DNA of 64,000 nt, taken from assembly GCA_039105265.1 (NCBI GenBank), contig JAPFFF010000062.1, forward strand, positions 62,001-126,000, read 5' to 3'. Every line of letters starts with the position of its first letter. The stretch's first letter is position 1. A program made the translations under genes and the position numbers. The stretch comes from Tritrichomonas musculus. Its lineage: Eukaryota; Parabasalia; Tritrichomonadida; Tritrichomonadidae. Positions 41,749-52,534 of this stretch are shown here, piece after piece. Under the pieces are notes generated by a model. That model did not search any database. It had not been told where the DNA came from and worked only from the letters and a program-made list of their open reading frames with translations.

Positions 41749-42682
41749 AAGTATCGTGAAAAAGTGGGGTTCAATTTGAAATAGTGGGGTTCATATAACT
41801 TTTTTCTTTCAATTTTCTCAACTTTTTTACTCGTTAAATGAAAAATCATTCAAAAATTTATAGTCGGGTTCAAGATTTATCTTCAAAAAGTTTAGATTTG
41901 ATAAAACATATACAATATTTTGAGTATTAATTCAATATTTCTCTCAAATACAATCAACTTTTTCAAACAAATTTTCGATATTTTTGTACCATTTCACTGT
42001 TTTTTGTGAGGTTTATTTTTTAAAATTCGATCATTCTCTGAAAATTTTGAATTGTTTCATATGATATCATTTCTTTTCTTTTGTGATGAAAAAAGACGAT
42101 TATGCATCAAAGATGGCAATTAGCCCTCATCTCAAAGAGGTTAATTATTAATGAACGATATGTTACAACTAACAACGACATTTAGAGCAAGAAAATTGGG
42201 TACATACTTTTTTACAATTCAAATCAGCTTTTTCGAATGATTTAAGCTTATAATCCTCAAGGTGCGCATGGCAATATCGAAATAAGGAATAACAATGCAT
42301 TTAATGGTTTCTATGATGCTAAGAAATCTAAAATTATTTTTTTTATCTGAATTTTGATGGAATATTGTTTTATTATTATTAAAGATTATCTTATTGCTAG
42401 TTTTTTTACCTGCTTTCTCTTATTTTTCTACTTTTAGTCTATTTATTTATATGTAGATATCAGATTTCATATTAATCATCGAATGTATTGAGCATAATAT
42501 TTGCATATTAAATTATAGTTTTATATTAAATGGGAAAAAATAAACTCAACATGCTTTTTACCATTTTAATCCAAAATCTATATATTTTTGAGAGATCATA
42601 TAGAATTTTTTATTTATTTTGAATGAAAAAAGTTATATGAACCCCACTTATTATTTTTGAAACCCACTTTTTCACGGTACTT
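41749..42682. mobile_element. Element I (934 bp, TA-flanked MITE)
   Basis: Ends AAGTATCGTGAAAAAGTGGG / CCCACTTTTTCACGGTACTT flanked by TA (41747-41748, 42683-42684). A second inner repeat, TGGGGTTCATATAACTTTTT, and its inverted copy near 42620-42640 extend the inverted repeat. Non-coding, mariner-type target site. Confidence 0.85.
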
Positions 42683-42684
42683 TA

Positions 42685-43443
42685 ATAAAATTTTCACTTC
42701 TCAAATAAAATATCAAAGCTTTACCGTTCTCCGCCTTTATTTTTAAATAGAGCCACTAAGCTTTTTTTAAAAAAATGCCGACAATGTTTTGTTTTCAAAG
42801 AAAAGCATTTTTTTGTCTAGTTATTATTAATTTAAATTAAAATTCTTAGATATCTCTTGAATTTTTGTCATTTATAGAGCAAGCGTTAATGATAATGGTA
42901 TTATTTTACTCGGCCGCTTCTATCTATTGTCCTTTTACAAAATTACGAATATTCTATCAAATATCTACTATTTTTAATCAAATGATTTAATTTATATATG
43001 CAATTATTAATAAATATCTAAATAAACTGAATTATTCCAATATATTAATTTTTATCAGAAAGATTTGTTTAAATGCATCTGAAATAACTGCATTCCCATT
43101 TATTTTTATTAAATAATAAACAATTCCATCAAATATTTGTATGTGGCTTTTTTTTTTTTTTTTGACTCTTTTATTCATCTTTTTTGTGTTAAATTGCTCA
43201 TATTTTTCTTCTTCAAAACAAATTTTATCTCACATGTCCTTTTCAAAATGATCATATGTAATATTTCAAAATTAGCCATATGGAATAGATTAAAAATAAT
43301 AAAAACCAATTATCTGTCCATCAATAAAATAAATATTATAATTTTAGAAAAATCCTATAGAGATTTGCTGAGTGCTGCCCCTTCTATTTTATTTAAAAAA
43401 AATTGAATGGTTTATTTGATATACATAATCTTTGCTGTATAAG
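42685..43443. other. Upstream region of the first DUF3447 gene
   Basis: AT-rich. The 89-codon frame 43137-43406 (poly-Phe start) has no protein-like character. A homopolymer T tract lies at about 43149-43162. Confidence 0.4.
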
Positions 43444-46024
43444 ATGAATATTCAAAATTATTTAGAAAAAATGGCAAAAATCCATACCCATCTTCTGAAA
43501 TTTTTGGATGATGAGCATAATGATGATGTTAATTATCAAATTTTAATCGATATATTTTCAGAAATGAAAATTCATGAAAATCGTAACGAAATCAAATCAT
43601 TATTATATTTACTTTTAAAACTATCGACTAATCATCATCGTTCAATTCTTTTTTTCAACAAAATTGAGAGAATTTTAACTATTTTTAAAAATGATATAAA
43701 AATTTTTTTTTCAAATTCAGAAATCTTCCATATTTTCAAGGGCAGCAAACGAATTCTTTTATTTCTTCTTGAGGAAAACCTTTTAAAAATCGATGGATTT
43801 ATTACTTCGAAATTTCATGATGATCGATATTCCCAGATGTATTATCCAATCTATTTTTTACCAGAAATTAAACCATTTGTGAATGAAGAATGGTATGAAA
43901 ATACAGAAAAAGAAAATTTAACAGAAGAGTTTTATAAACAAAGAAAAGAAGGTGAAGATGAAGATTATATTATGGAATTGATCCGAAAAGACTCAATTGA
44001 TGATTTCATTGTTTACGTAAATAAAACCCAATTTCCACTTGATTCTGAAATATATTTATCGACTCATGACACAAATAATTATTTGCTTAAAAATTATAAT
44101 TTAACATTAATTAAATACGCCGCATTTTTTGGATCAATTCAAATTTTTAAATACTTAAAATTAAATAAAGTTAAAATAACCCCTTCTTTGCTTCTTTATG
44201 CAATTCATGGAAGAAATAAAGAAATTTTTCATACGCTTGAAGAATGTTTAAATGATTTAGATGAAGATGAATATGACGATTGCATTAAAAAATGCTTCAA
44301 AGAATCAATTAAATGTCATCATAATGAATTTGCTAATTATATTGAAGACAACTATTTATCTGGAGAATCAGATTTTAAATTAATCAATTGTATTGCATAT
44401 TACAATTTTGATTTGATTCAAAATGCTTTAATCAATGAATCTTTATTTTGTTATTTTTGCAAATATGATTACAATATTCCTGTTGAAATTTTCATAAGAG
44501 AAAATAGCGATGTTATAAATAGCGAAATAATTCATATATTTAATATTAAATATATTTTTAAATGAAATGAAATTCTTATGACATTTCTAAATCATACATT
44601 TAAATGAAATTGAAAATCAGAAAATTAAATGAAATCCTTAATACAATTGAATATCATTCAAAGTAATATTCTTTAAAGGAATTCAAAAGTAATCATATTT
44701 AATAATATTTTTAACATCATTTAATAAAACGGCTTTACTTCTTGCTGCTACAAAAGATAATATTGAAATAATCGAGCTTTTGTTAAAATGTGATAAAATT
44801 GATGTTAACAAAATCAATATTTTTTTTTTTTTGAATTAATTAACTTATAAAATTTGAAGTTATCAAATTTAATATAATTTAAATTCATCAATTTCAATGG
44901 AATTCAAATTTATATATTTAAATTACATTCAATTTCATATTTTTCAATTTTATTCAAAATCATAAAATTAAATGACATTAGAAATCATTGAATTCAATGG
45001 GATTAAAATCATAAATTTCAATTATGTTTTAATATATATATATATTTAAATAAAGTTGCCAAGATAAATTTATGAAACAGTATTATATTATGCAGTCCAA
45101 AAAGAAAAAATTGAAATCATCAAACTATTGTTAAATAATAAGCAAATTGATGTGAATATTATTAACATTTTCTTTAATAATTTTTGAAGTTTTAAATTTT
45201 GATTTTCCATGAAATTGGTAAATACATATTTTAATTGGATTTTAAAACAATATTTTAATGGCATTCTACAAAATATAATTCAATAGCATTCAAGATCTTA
45301 TTTTTAGATATCATTTCATATCAATAAATTCGATGAAATTTTGAGTCTAATTTTTCAATGAAATAAACATCAAATATTTCAATGATATTTCAAATTTTGG
45401 ATATAAATGATATTTAAAATTTTAAATTTTGAGGAAATTCTTTTATAAATTAATAAAACAGCATTGTATCTGGCAGTTGAAAAACAAAATATTGAAATTA
45501 TTAAACTTTTGTTAAAGTGTGAAAACCTTAATATTAATATTCTTAATGTTTTAGTTTTTTTTTATCAATAAAATTCAAAAATTTTTTATTTTAATATCAT
45601 TTAAAAAATCATATGGTTAAATTATATTTATAACTATACACATTAATGAAATTTTTGAAATATATTTCAATGAAATTCATAATCAAATATTTCAAAGGCA
45701 TTTAAATTTGAATATTTTAATGAAATTATGATTTTTTTTATAATAACATGGTAGTTCAAATGTTAAACATTTCAATCTTGTTCAAAATCATATTTTTATG
45801 AATCAGCATTGCATCTTGCTGTTAAAAATGGAAATACAGAAATAATAAAACTTTTGTTATCATCCAAAAATATTGATATAAATGTAAAAGATGAAATTCA
45901 ATTTTAAATATAAATCAAATTAAAAATCATTTATAAATGGTTTTTTATATTTTTCTTATGCAAGAGTCCTATTGATTATGCAAGAAATGATGAGATAAAA
46001 CATATGCTATTATCAAAATTCTAA
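43444..46024 (+). CDS. DUF3447/ankyrin protein gene with spacers between single ankyrin repeats
   Basis: The first block, 43444-44565 (ATG 43444 preferred over TTG 43432), encodes the typical trichomonad DUF3447 unit: N-terminal helices (NYLEKM...HLLKFLDDEHN), LIKYAAFFGSIQIFKYLK, LLYAIHGRNKEIFHTLEE and SIKCHHNEFANYIED. Downstream are four separate ankyrin-repeat-coding blocks, all open: 44723-44818 (NKTALLLAATKDNIEIIELL), 45074-45166 (ETVLYYAVQKEKIEIIKLL), 45452-45547 (NKTALYLAVEKQNIEIIKLL) and 45800-45895 (ESALHLAVKNGNTEIIKLL). A C-terminal block ends at TAA 46024 (SPIDYARNDEIKHMLLSKF). Spacers of 255, 285 and 252 bp, and finally about 66 bp, are full of stops. It is either an unusual split gene or a relic whose repeats were propagated with their spacers. 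Without transcripts the product is uncertain. Confidence 0.6.
44819..45799 (+). repeat. Tandem ankyrin-plus-spacer units of about 350-380 bp
   Basis: Distances between successive ankyrin-block starts are 351, 378 and 348 bp. The spacers are AT-rich with recurring motifs such as TTTCAATGAAATT and TTCAAAATCATA. Each block begins within the same loop (..KTAL/ETVL/ESAL) and ends after the DVN/INxxN loop residues, so every spacer falls between two ankyrin helical hairpins. No GTAYGT donor or ACTAACACACAG acceptor was found at the edges. Confidence 0.6.
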
Positions 46025-47340
46025 TATCCAATTTCAAAGATTTCATTAAAAATTTTAATACCTTTTATATGATTTTTTTTTTTAAAATAAGAATATTTTT
46101 ATTTCCCAGTGTAGTATATGCATGCCTCATTTGGGTACTTAAATGGCACATACATATACTAAACTTGGATAAAATAGTTTTGTTCTAGGGTTGACTGTCC
46201 ACAACTTTTTCAAAGGAGACTGTCCAAAAAGCAACGTATTTTTTTACACCAGCTATTCACAGTCCAAATCTGTCCATATTTAGACAGCCAATTCAATTGT
46301 AGACAGCCGCTCAAATTTTTAATTGATATTTGTTTTGATTTGAATTAGAAATTTATTAAATTTTTAGGAATTGAATTTTTATTTTTTTTCAATATTTGAT
46401 AATACTTGTTTAATTGCTTTCAAAATTTTAAATCAACATTTTTTCCTCTCCATTTTATTTTAAAAATCAATTGCTATCTTTAAGACATTTTGATTAATTA
46501 ACAAAAGAAAAAACTATCCATCATTTTTGTTAGCGAACTGCTCTTTCAAATTTTGAGTATTTTCCGACTAAATATAGATGAAAATAACGATTTTCTGTCT
46601 GAAAAACTGCCCAATGATTTGTAATTAAATCATATATGCTTTCTTCTGGTGATTGGTCTTAATTTATTCCATCACAGTTATTGATGATATAATCAGACAT
46701 TATCTTGGCTGAATTTTTGCTTGGCTGATCTACACAAGTTGTTCTATTTAAAATGACTTTGGCAAGCATAATTTTTAAGTGAAGTCATATCATACAAATA
46801 AACTCTTATTGTTGGTTGACAAAAAAATATTTTTGGTCAAAAAAAATGTTAGAAGATTTCAATAATTTTTTTTTGTCAACCAACTATAATTATTTTTACC
46901 CGGAAGATTTTATGTAGACAATTTGTTAATGCTGAAGTTTTAAAAGTAGAATATAAATGTATATATATGAATTATATTAAAATATAAAATATTATATCAT
47001 TTGGCTCCACGAACATCAAATTATGATGAGTTTTACATCTAGATAAAGTGAAACATACAACGTTCTTGGTTTTATTATTTAATTATTTAAAAAGTATTTC
47101 AATTCCTCCTCATGTTACACATATTTGCAAAAGAAATTTTGTTTTATACAAGAAACTTAAATCATTTGAAGCTTTAGAAAGCTCTTGTTTTGGGTTAATA
47201 TATCATATTTTGGAGAAAAAAAGTGAAAATTATCTCATATAAAAACTATCAAAATTATAATATAATAATTCATTAAAATTAAATATCAAGTCGAATTTAA
47301 GTTTTTTATACGATATCAAATGAATTATTATATGAAATGA
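46025..47340. other. Intergenic region with element traces
   Basis: 46190-46320 has repeated GACTGTCC / AGACAGCC motifs, perhaps one end of a degraded element whose other end is not found. 46811-46884 is a short perfect-ended palindrome (GTTGGTTGAC...GTCAACCAAC). 47048-47242 has a 64-codon frame including SISIPPHVTHICKRNF, weakly like a BspA-type repeat, possibly a relic. The rest is AT-rich. Confidence 0.4.
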
Positions 47341-47349
47341 TGAACAACT

Positions 47350-47475
47350 ATGATTCAAATAGGTATCATAGTAGGTGGCAAAGGAGCTCATGCTACAAAT
47401 ACATTAAACATAACAGGAGCAGGCACACTCTTCTAAGCATTTGTAGGTGAACAGGGAAAATCTCTAGATTTTTAA
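47350..47475 (+). pseudogene. Glycine-rich protein fragment
   Basis: About 40 codons read IQIGIIVGGKGAHATNTLNI then, after a stop, AFVGEQGKSL. The pattern (GGKGA, then VGEQGKS) is like the glycine-rich proteins common in trichomonads. It is short and interrupted by TAA at about 47435, so it is a relic. Similarity is judged from composition only. Confidence 0.35.
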
Positions 47476-47756
47476 TGGTAATATGTCTATATAATTGTAC
47501 GATTAAAACTCATTCAAAAAAATTGAAATAAAATTTTATTTCAATTTTATCATAAATTATAAAAAGTTTTGATAATATTTTTTAATTAATTCATTATAAA
47601 ACCCTAAAAAAGTAAAATAATCAACAAAATTTAACAATTCAATTAATTATCATTATTCACTGAAAATATTTCATAAAACTCAAAGAATTTAGAAATCTAT
47701 TTTGTGAGATTAAATAAAAAGTAAAATTTTAAAAAAATAATCATTGATACACCGAA

Positions 47757-50129
47757 ATGGAATATCAAGAATACATCAAACAAAAATCTGAGCTGTACGA
47801 GCATTTCCTTTGTTTCATCGACGGCGAAGAGCAAGATAACGAGCACTTTAAAGAAATAATTCGTCACATTGAAAAGAACGAATATCAAGAAAAAACAAAA
47901 GAATTCAAGTCGATACTTTACCTTATCAGCCAAATCAGCGCGAACCACCACCGCGGGCCAGGATTCTTCAGGAAAATTGAGGGAATTCTTTCTCATTACT
48001 CAGAATATATCAAACGAAGCTTCCCGAAGCAAGAATTAATGAAAATATTCAAGAAAAGTCCACGGATCCTCCATTTTCTTTTCTCAAAAAATATTATCGC
48101 TATCGACGACAGCGTCGTCGATCTACTCCTTGAAGAGCGTGAGCATGAATTTTTAGTTCGCACATACGGCTCGGAAAGAGAACCTTATTATATATCAGCG
48201 AAAGAAAAGCACGATCGTAAAATGCGAATTTTTCGAAACTACAAGTACTACTTCTTCAAAGATATTAGTTCAAATCTTGACGAAGAAACACGACAAAAGA
48301 TCGAGGAAGAACTCATGTCGAATGATGAAAACATATTTTCAGATTTTGAAAGGAAGTGTGAGACAGGCGAAAACGACTCGTACGTCAGCTGCTTGATTCG
48401 TAACGACTCAGTTGAAGAATTTGTTTCTTATGCAAGCCAAACTAATCTTCGTCTCGACTGCCGCATTTCAGAGTCTATCTTTGAGACGAATCGTTTTTTA
48501 CTTGAAAACGGGGCAACGCTGATTGAGTACGCTGCGTTTTTCGGCTCAATCCAAATCTTCAACTACTTACGAATGAATGAAGTTGCGCTGACTCCATCGC
48601 TTTGGCTTTACAGCGTCCACGGGAATAACGCAGATATCATTCACATTCTTGAAAGAAATGGCTTTTATCTTCCAGAAAAAGCATGCATCGATTGCCTGCA
48701 AGAGTCGATCAAGTGCCACCACAACAACATCGCGCGATACATCGAAGAAAACCTGTTTAAGGGCTCGATTGAAATCAGCCAAAATAACCTCAGGAACAAT
48801 CCTGTTTCATTTGGTTTTCACTACAGAAATTATGAATTTATTCTCGAGCAAGAAGAACCTTCCAATTTTCAACTTCCACTTTTCTATGCATGCCTTTATG
48901 ATTATTATCCAATTGTTGAACTTTTAATCAAAATGAACAAAGTTGATATTAACAAAACAATTATTCAAAATTCAATATTTATAAAACTACGATCTACATT
49001 TCAAAATCAAATCATTGAATCACATTTCAAAATCAAATTATTGAATTCCATTTCAAAATCAAATCATTGAATTCCATTTCAAAATCAAATCATTGAATTA
49101 CATTTCAAAATCAAATCATTGAATTGCATTTCAAAATCAAATCATTGAATGGCATTTCCAAATTTGGTTTATAAATGAAATCAGAAAATATGAATATTTC
49201 TGAAATTTATTTAATATTTTTAAATGATATTTGAAACAAGTATTTATATTCCAGCACTTAATTTTGCAGGTCAGAGGAACAATCAAGAAATTGTTAACAT
49301 TCTTTTATTAGAACATGGAATAGAAATAAATAATAAATGCTTTATTTTTTGTAACAAAATGACAAGAATCACAATTCCATCATCTGTCACATCCATTGGA
49401 AACTTTGCTTTCTCTGGATGTTCATCACTTTCGAATATTTCAATTCCATCATCTGTCACATCCATTGGAAACTCTGCTTTCTATGGATGTTCATCACTTT
49501 CGAATATTTCAATTCCATCATCTGTCACATCCATTGGAGACTCTGCTTTCTCTGGATGTTCATCACTTTCGAATATTTCAATTCCATCATCTATCACATC
49601 CATTGGAGACTCTGCTTTCTATGGATGTTCATCACTTTCGAATATTTCAATTCCATCATCTGTCACATCCATTGGAGACTTTGCTTTCTATGGATGTTCA
49701 TCACTTTCGAATATTTCAATTCCATCATCTATCACATCCATTGGAAACTCTGCTTTCTCTGGATGTTCATCACTTTCGAATATTTCAATTCCATCATCTG
49801 TCACATCCATTGGAAACTCTGCTTTCTCTGGATGTTCATCACTTTCGAATATTTCAATTCCATCATCTATCACATCCATTGGAGACTCTGCTTTCTCTGG
49901 ATGTTCATCACTTTCGAATATTTCAATTCCATCATCTGTCACATCCATTGGAAACTTTGCTTTCTATGGATGTTCATCACTTTCGAATATTTCAATTCCA
50001 TCATCTGTCACATCCATTGGAAACTTTGCTTTCTCTGAATGTTCATCACTTTCGAATATTTCAATTCCATCTTCTCTTAACATAAATAATCTTGGAATTG
50101 GTCCAAATGTTGATGTGGAACTGATTTAA
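47757..50129 (+). CDS. DUF3447/ankyrin - BspA-type LRR protein gene, split by one spacer
   Basis: Block 1 (47757-about 48975; the frame closes at 49070) carries the DUF3447 signature: MEYQEYIKQKSELYEHFLCF, LIEYAAFFGSIQIFNYLR, LWLYSVHGNNADIIHILE, SIKCHHNNIARYIEE, then an ankyrin hairpin YACLYDYYPIVELLIKMNKV. Block 2 (about 49230-50129) opens with an ankyrin-like hairpin (NNQEIVNILLLEHGIEIN) and continues into ~10 BspA-like LRR_5 repeats of 23 residues (CSSLSNISIPSSVTSIGNSAF). Between them is a ~250-bp stop-containing spacer with a 26-bp tandem repeat. 47757-48790 is clearly GC-richer in codon choice than what follows. BspA-type proteins are surface/adhesion candidates in trichomonads, but no signal peptide is seen here. 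Whether both blocks form one product is unresolved. Confidence 0.65.
48997..49152 (+). repeat. 26-bp tandem repeat in the spacer (6 copies)
   Basis: Unit CATTTCAAAATCAAATCATT plus GAATTC/GAATCA-type ends, six copies. It fills most of the spacer between the ankyrin block and the LRR block. Similar CATTTCA/AAATCATTGAA motifs appear in the spacers of the gene at 43444. Confidence 0.85.
49370..50075 (+). repeat. 69-bp tandem repeat encoding BspA-like LRRs
   Basis: About ten near-identical 69-bp units encode the 23-residue repeat. Differences are confined to a few synonymous or V/I, N/D, S/Y positions. Frames 49396-50085 and 49418-50038 and the minus-strand ones are shadows of this array. Confidence 0.9.
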
Positions 50130-50346
50130 CGTCACAAAAAATATCAGTTAAAAAATTAAAATACATTTTTTTATTTCTATATATTTTTATCATAATCATT
50201 AACATAAATAACTATGTTTAATTACAATTTGATTAAGATTTATTTTATCGGAAACTTAAAATCATAATTTTCATTTAAATCTTTTTTAATTTAAGGATGT
50301 AGTTCGTTTTTCAATATTTCTGCAAATACACAATCTTGAAAAGTTT
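50130..50346. other. Spacer between LRR gene and transposon
   Basis: AT-rich 3' flank of the LRR gene; nothing recognised. Confidence 0.4.
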
Positions 50347-50348
50347 TA

Positions 50349-51976
50349 AGGTAAACTGGTTTATTCAATAATTTTTCAAAAATCTGGTTTATTCAATAAT
50401 TTTTTGATAAAATTTCCCGCCAAAAACTGTACGTTAAAATATTAAATGCTATGAAACGAGCAAATAAAACGGATTAAATTACTTCATTTTATAATGGAAG
50501 GTTATATACCTCGTTACCTGTTGTTGACATCTGAAATCAGGAGCCAACCAACTCCTGAAGACAAAGCAGCTCATATTAAATTTTTGGATCCAAATTTAAA
50601 AATGACTCAAATATGTTCTGAGCTCAAGGCTGATTACCAACAATCTTTAAGAAGATTTCATGCCTTTAAAGAAAACCGTCGTTGGACTGGCGTTGGAAGG
50701 CCTCCTCTATATGATTTTCAAATTATTGATGACATAAACGAAGAAATCTCAATGTCTTACAAGAAAGGTGACTGCACTAATTATACAAGACTTAGAGAGA
50801 TAGTAGATAATGATTATAGAAATAGAATTGATGAAATGGAACCAGAAGCTCGTGAAAAATTTCCGAAAAATTTAAGGAAAAATTATATATATGAACTGTC
50901 AAGGCAGATCAACCTTAATCCAAAAAAGCCTGTTCTAGAGGAGAAAGACAGAAACAAATGCTCAACATCTGAAACTGTCCATGATTTCTTTGAATATACA
51001 TATACTGAAGAAATGATACAAGACGTCCCTCCTCAGCTGGTTTTAAATTCAGATGAAACGAGTGTTGAAGTAAGTTTACCAAAAAAAGTATTAGTTCCAG
51101 AAAAAAAACAAGAAGGAAAGAGCATTGATAAATTTTCGATTTCATCTCACATTTCAGCTATGGTAACAATTAATGCCTCAGGAGATGACTTTCCTCCATA
51201 TGTTTTGGTTCCATTAAAAAATGTTCCAAAAGACCTATTAACATTTGTTGCCTCAGGTAAAATAACAATTGGAGGAAGTCCAAATGGGTGGATGAATGAT
51301 GATTGTTTTGAAGAATGGGCAAAATGGCTCATTCAAAAAGTTGCCAATATAAGAGAAACATATAATTTTGATAAGAATAGGAAAGCAATCCTATTTCTAG
51401 ATGGTCATGGATCTCGTAATAATTTCAAAGTTATGAAGCTTTTTAAATCTAACAACATTTCTGTGATCATTTCCCCACCTCATATGACACATATCTTTCA
51501 ACCTTTCGATCGAGTTATTGCGCGACCTTTGAAAGAATGCTTGAGCAGAATCGCCAAAGAAATAATAGATTATATCATCGAAGAAAACCAAAACAAAGCT
51601 TTTATCATTAGATCAACCCAAATACAGGCACTTATTGATGCACATCGAGTGGCAACCACACAACATAATTGCATGAAGGCATTTGAATCATGTGGGCTGT
51701 TTCCGAGAGATATCACGAAAATTTTGAATAACAAAAATGTTAAAGAATCTAAACAAAGTTTTATTCAAAACGACTTAAATACTAGCCGTCCAGTTAAGAT
51801 TTCGGGACTATGCATTACATCAGATGAAATACTTCCAATGCTCCGTGATAAAAAAAGCAAAGCAAAAAAGTGAATAAAAAAATCTAAGAATTAATTTTTT
51901 TTTATTTAATTTTTCTTAAAAAAAATTATTAAATAAACCAGATTTTTGAAAAATTATTGAATAAACCAGTTTACCT
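50349..51976 (+). mobile_element. Complete-looking pogo/Tc1-like DNA transposon (1628 bp)
   Basis: Ends AGGTAAACTGGTTTATTC and its inverted copy (…GAATAAACCAGTTTACCT), flanked by TA (50347-50348, 51977-51978). The terminal inverted repeats are about 55 bp and almost perfect. Each contains two copies of CTGGTTTATTCAATAATTTT, likely transposase-binding sites. A single uninterrupted transposase gene fills the interior. Intact ends plus intact gene suggest recent activity. Confidence 0.9.
50494..51873 (+). CDS. DDE_1 (pogo/Tigger/jerky-type) transposase
   Basis: 459 residues, from ATG 50494. The N-terminal third is basic/helical with an HTH-like region (SELKADYQQSLRRFHAFKEN). The DDE_1 catalytic core is recognisable: first Asp in LNSDET (~188-193), second in ILFLDGHGSR (~302-311), third in the PPHMTHIFQPFDR motif (~330-342), a hallmark of the pogo family. 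The C-terminal tail is lysine-rich (KKSKAKK). It cuts and joins its own TA-flanked ends. It is the only gene of its transposon; the frame is intact and codon use resembles the surroundings. Confidence 0.92.
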   Translation: MEGYIPRYLLLTSEIRSQPTPEDKAAHIKFLDPNLKMTQICSELKADYQQSLRRFHAFKENRRWTGVGRPPLYDFQIIDDINEEISMSYKKGDCTNYTRLREIVDNDYRNRIDEMEPEAREKFPKNLRKNYIYELSRQINLNPKKPVLEEKDRNKCSTSETVHDFFEYTYTEEMIQDVPPQLVLNSDETSVEVSLPKKVLVPEKKQEGKSIDKFSISSHISAMVTINASGDDFPPYVLVPLKNVPKDLLTFVASGKITIGGSPNGWMNDDCFEEWAKWLIQKVANIRETYNFDKNRKAILFLDGHGSRNNFKVMKLFKSNNISVIISPPHMTHIFQPFDRVIARPLKECLSRIAKEIIDYIIEENQNKAFIIRSTQIQALIDAHRVATTQHNCMKAFESCGLFPRDITKILNNKNVKESKQSFIQNDLNTSRPVKISGLCITSDEILPMLRDKKSKAKK

Positions 51977-51978
51977 TA

Positions 51979-52409
51979 TTCATATAATTATGATTAATAT
52001 TGATTATACATTAAAGAATGTATATATTTTAAAAAATATCTAATATTCATTTTTTTTTTAAAACAAAAAAAGCGGTTTACAAACAGAGATAACGAAGCAG
52101 GGATGGCCAACGTTGAAAAAATTGATAACGAAGCGATCGTTTAAAAGCTCTTAGTTGTCAACTTTATCAACGTTGAACTGATGTCAACGTGGCAAATGAC
52201 ATTGAAAATGATCGTCCAAAAATATGTCACTTTTTCTCCATGACTAGTCTTTATGAATATATTAATAGATTATTTTTAGTTATGATCAACTTTTTGAAAC
52301 AATTTCTTTCAAATAATTCTATACTTTTTCACTTTTTGAATTACAAAATTGTTTCAAAAAGTGGATTGATGGAAAAAACGATTGTCCAAGTAAAATTGTC
52401 TTATTCATA

Positions 52410-52449
<40 letters not shown>

Positions 52450-52532
52450 ACGTAATTCAAATGTAATCTCGATATTTCATCAGTAATTTTCATCAATTTT
52501 AAATTTTATATTCAAAAAAAAAAAAAAAAAAA
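51979..52532. other. Intergenic, AT-rich with (TA)n
   Basis: Contains a run of AT dinucleotides at about 52419-52447 and a slightly GC-richer stretch (52075-52200) with repeated AACGTTGA/GATAACGAAGC motifs. The 74-codon frame 52189-52413 is not convincing. Confidence 0.4.
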
Positions 52533-52534
52533 TA

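Noticed and set aside
43137-43406. 89-codon Phe-rich frame upstream of the first DUF3447 gene
   Set aside because: Starts in a T tract, no domain, composition as expected from AT-rich non-coding DNA.
44819-45961. Canonical trichomonad introns between the ankyrin blocks
   Set aside because: No GTAYGT donor or ACTAACACACAG-type acceptor at the block edges; kept only as an open question.
49396-50085. FQFHHLSHPLETLLS and ITFEYFNSII repeat proteins
   Set aside because: Frame shadows of the 69-bp LRR array.
52189-52413. 74-codon frame
   Set aside because: Not protein-like and overlaps an AT dinucleotide run; no homology recognised by eye.
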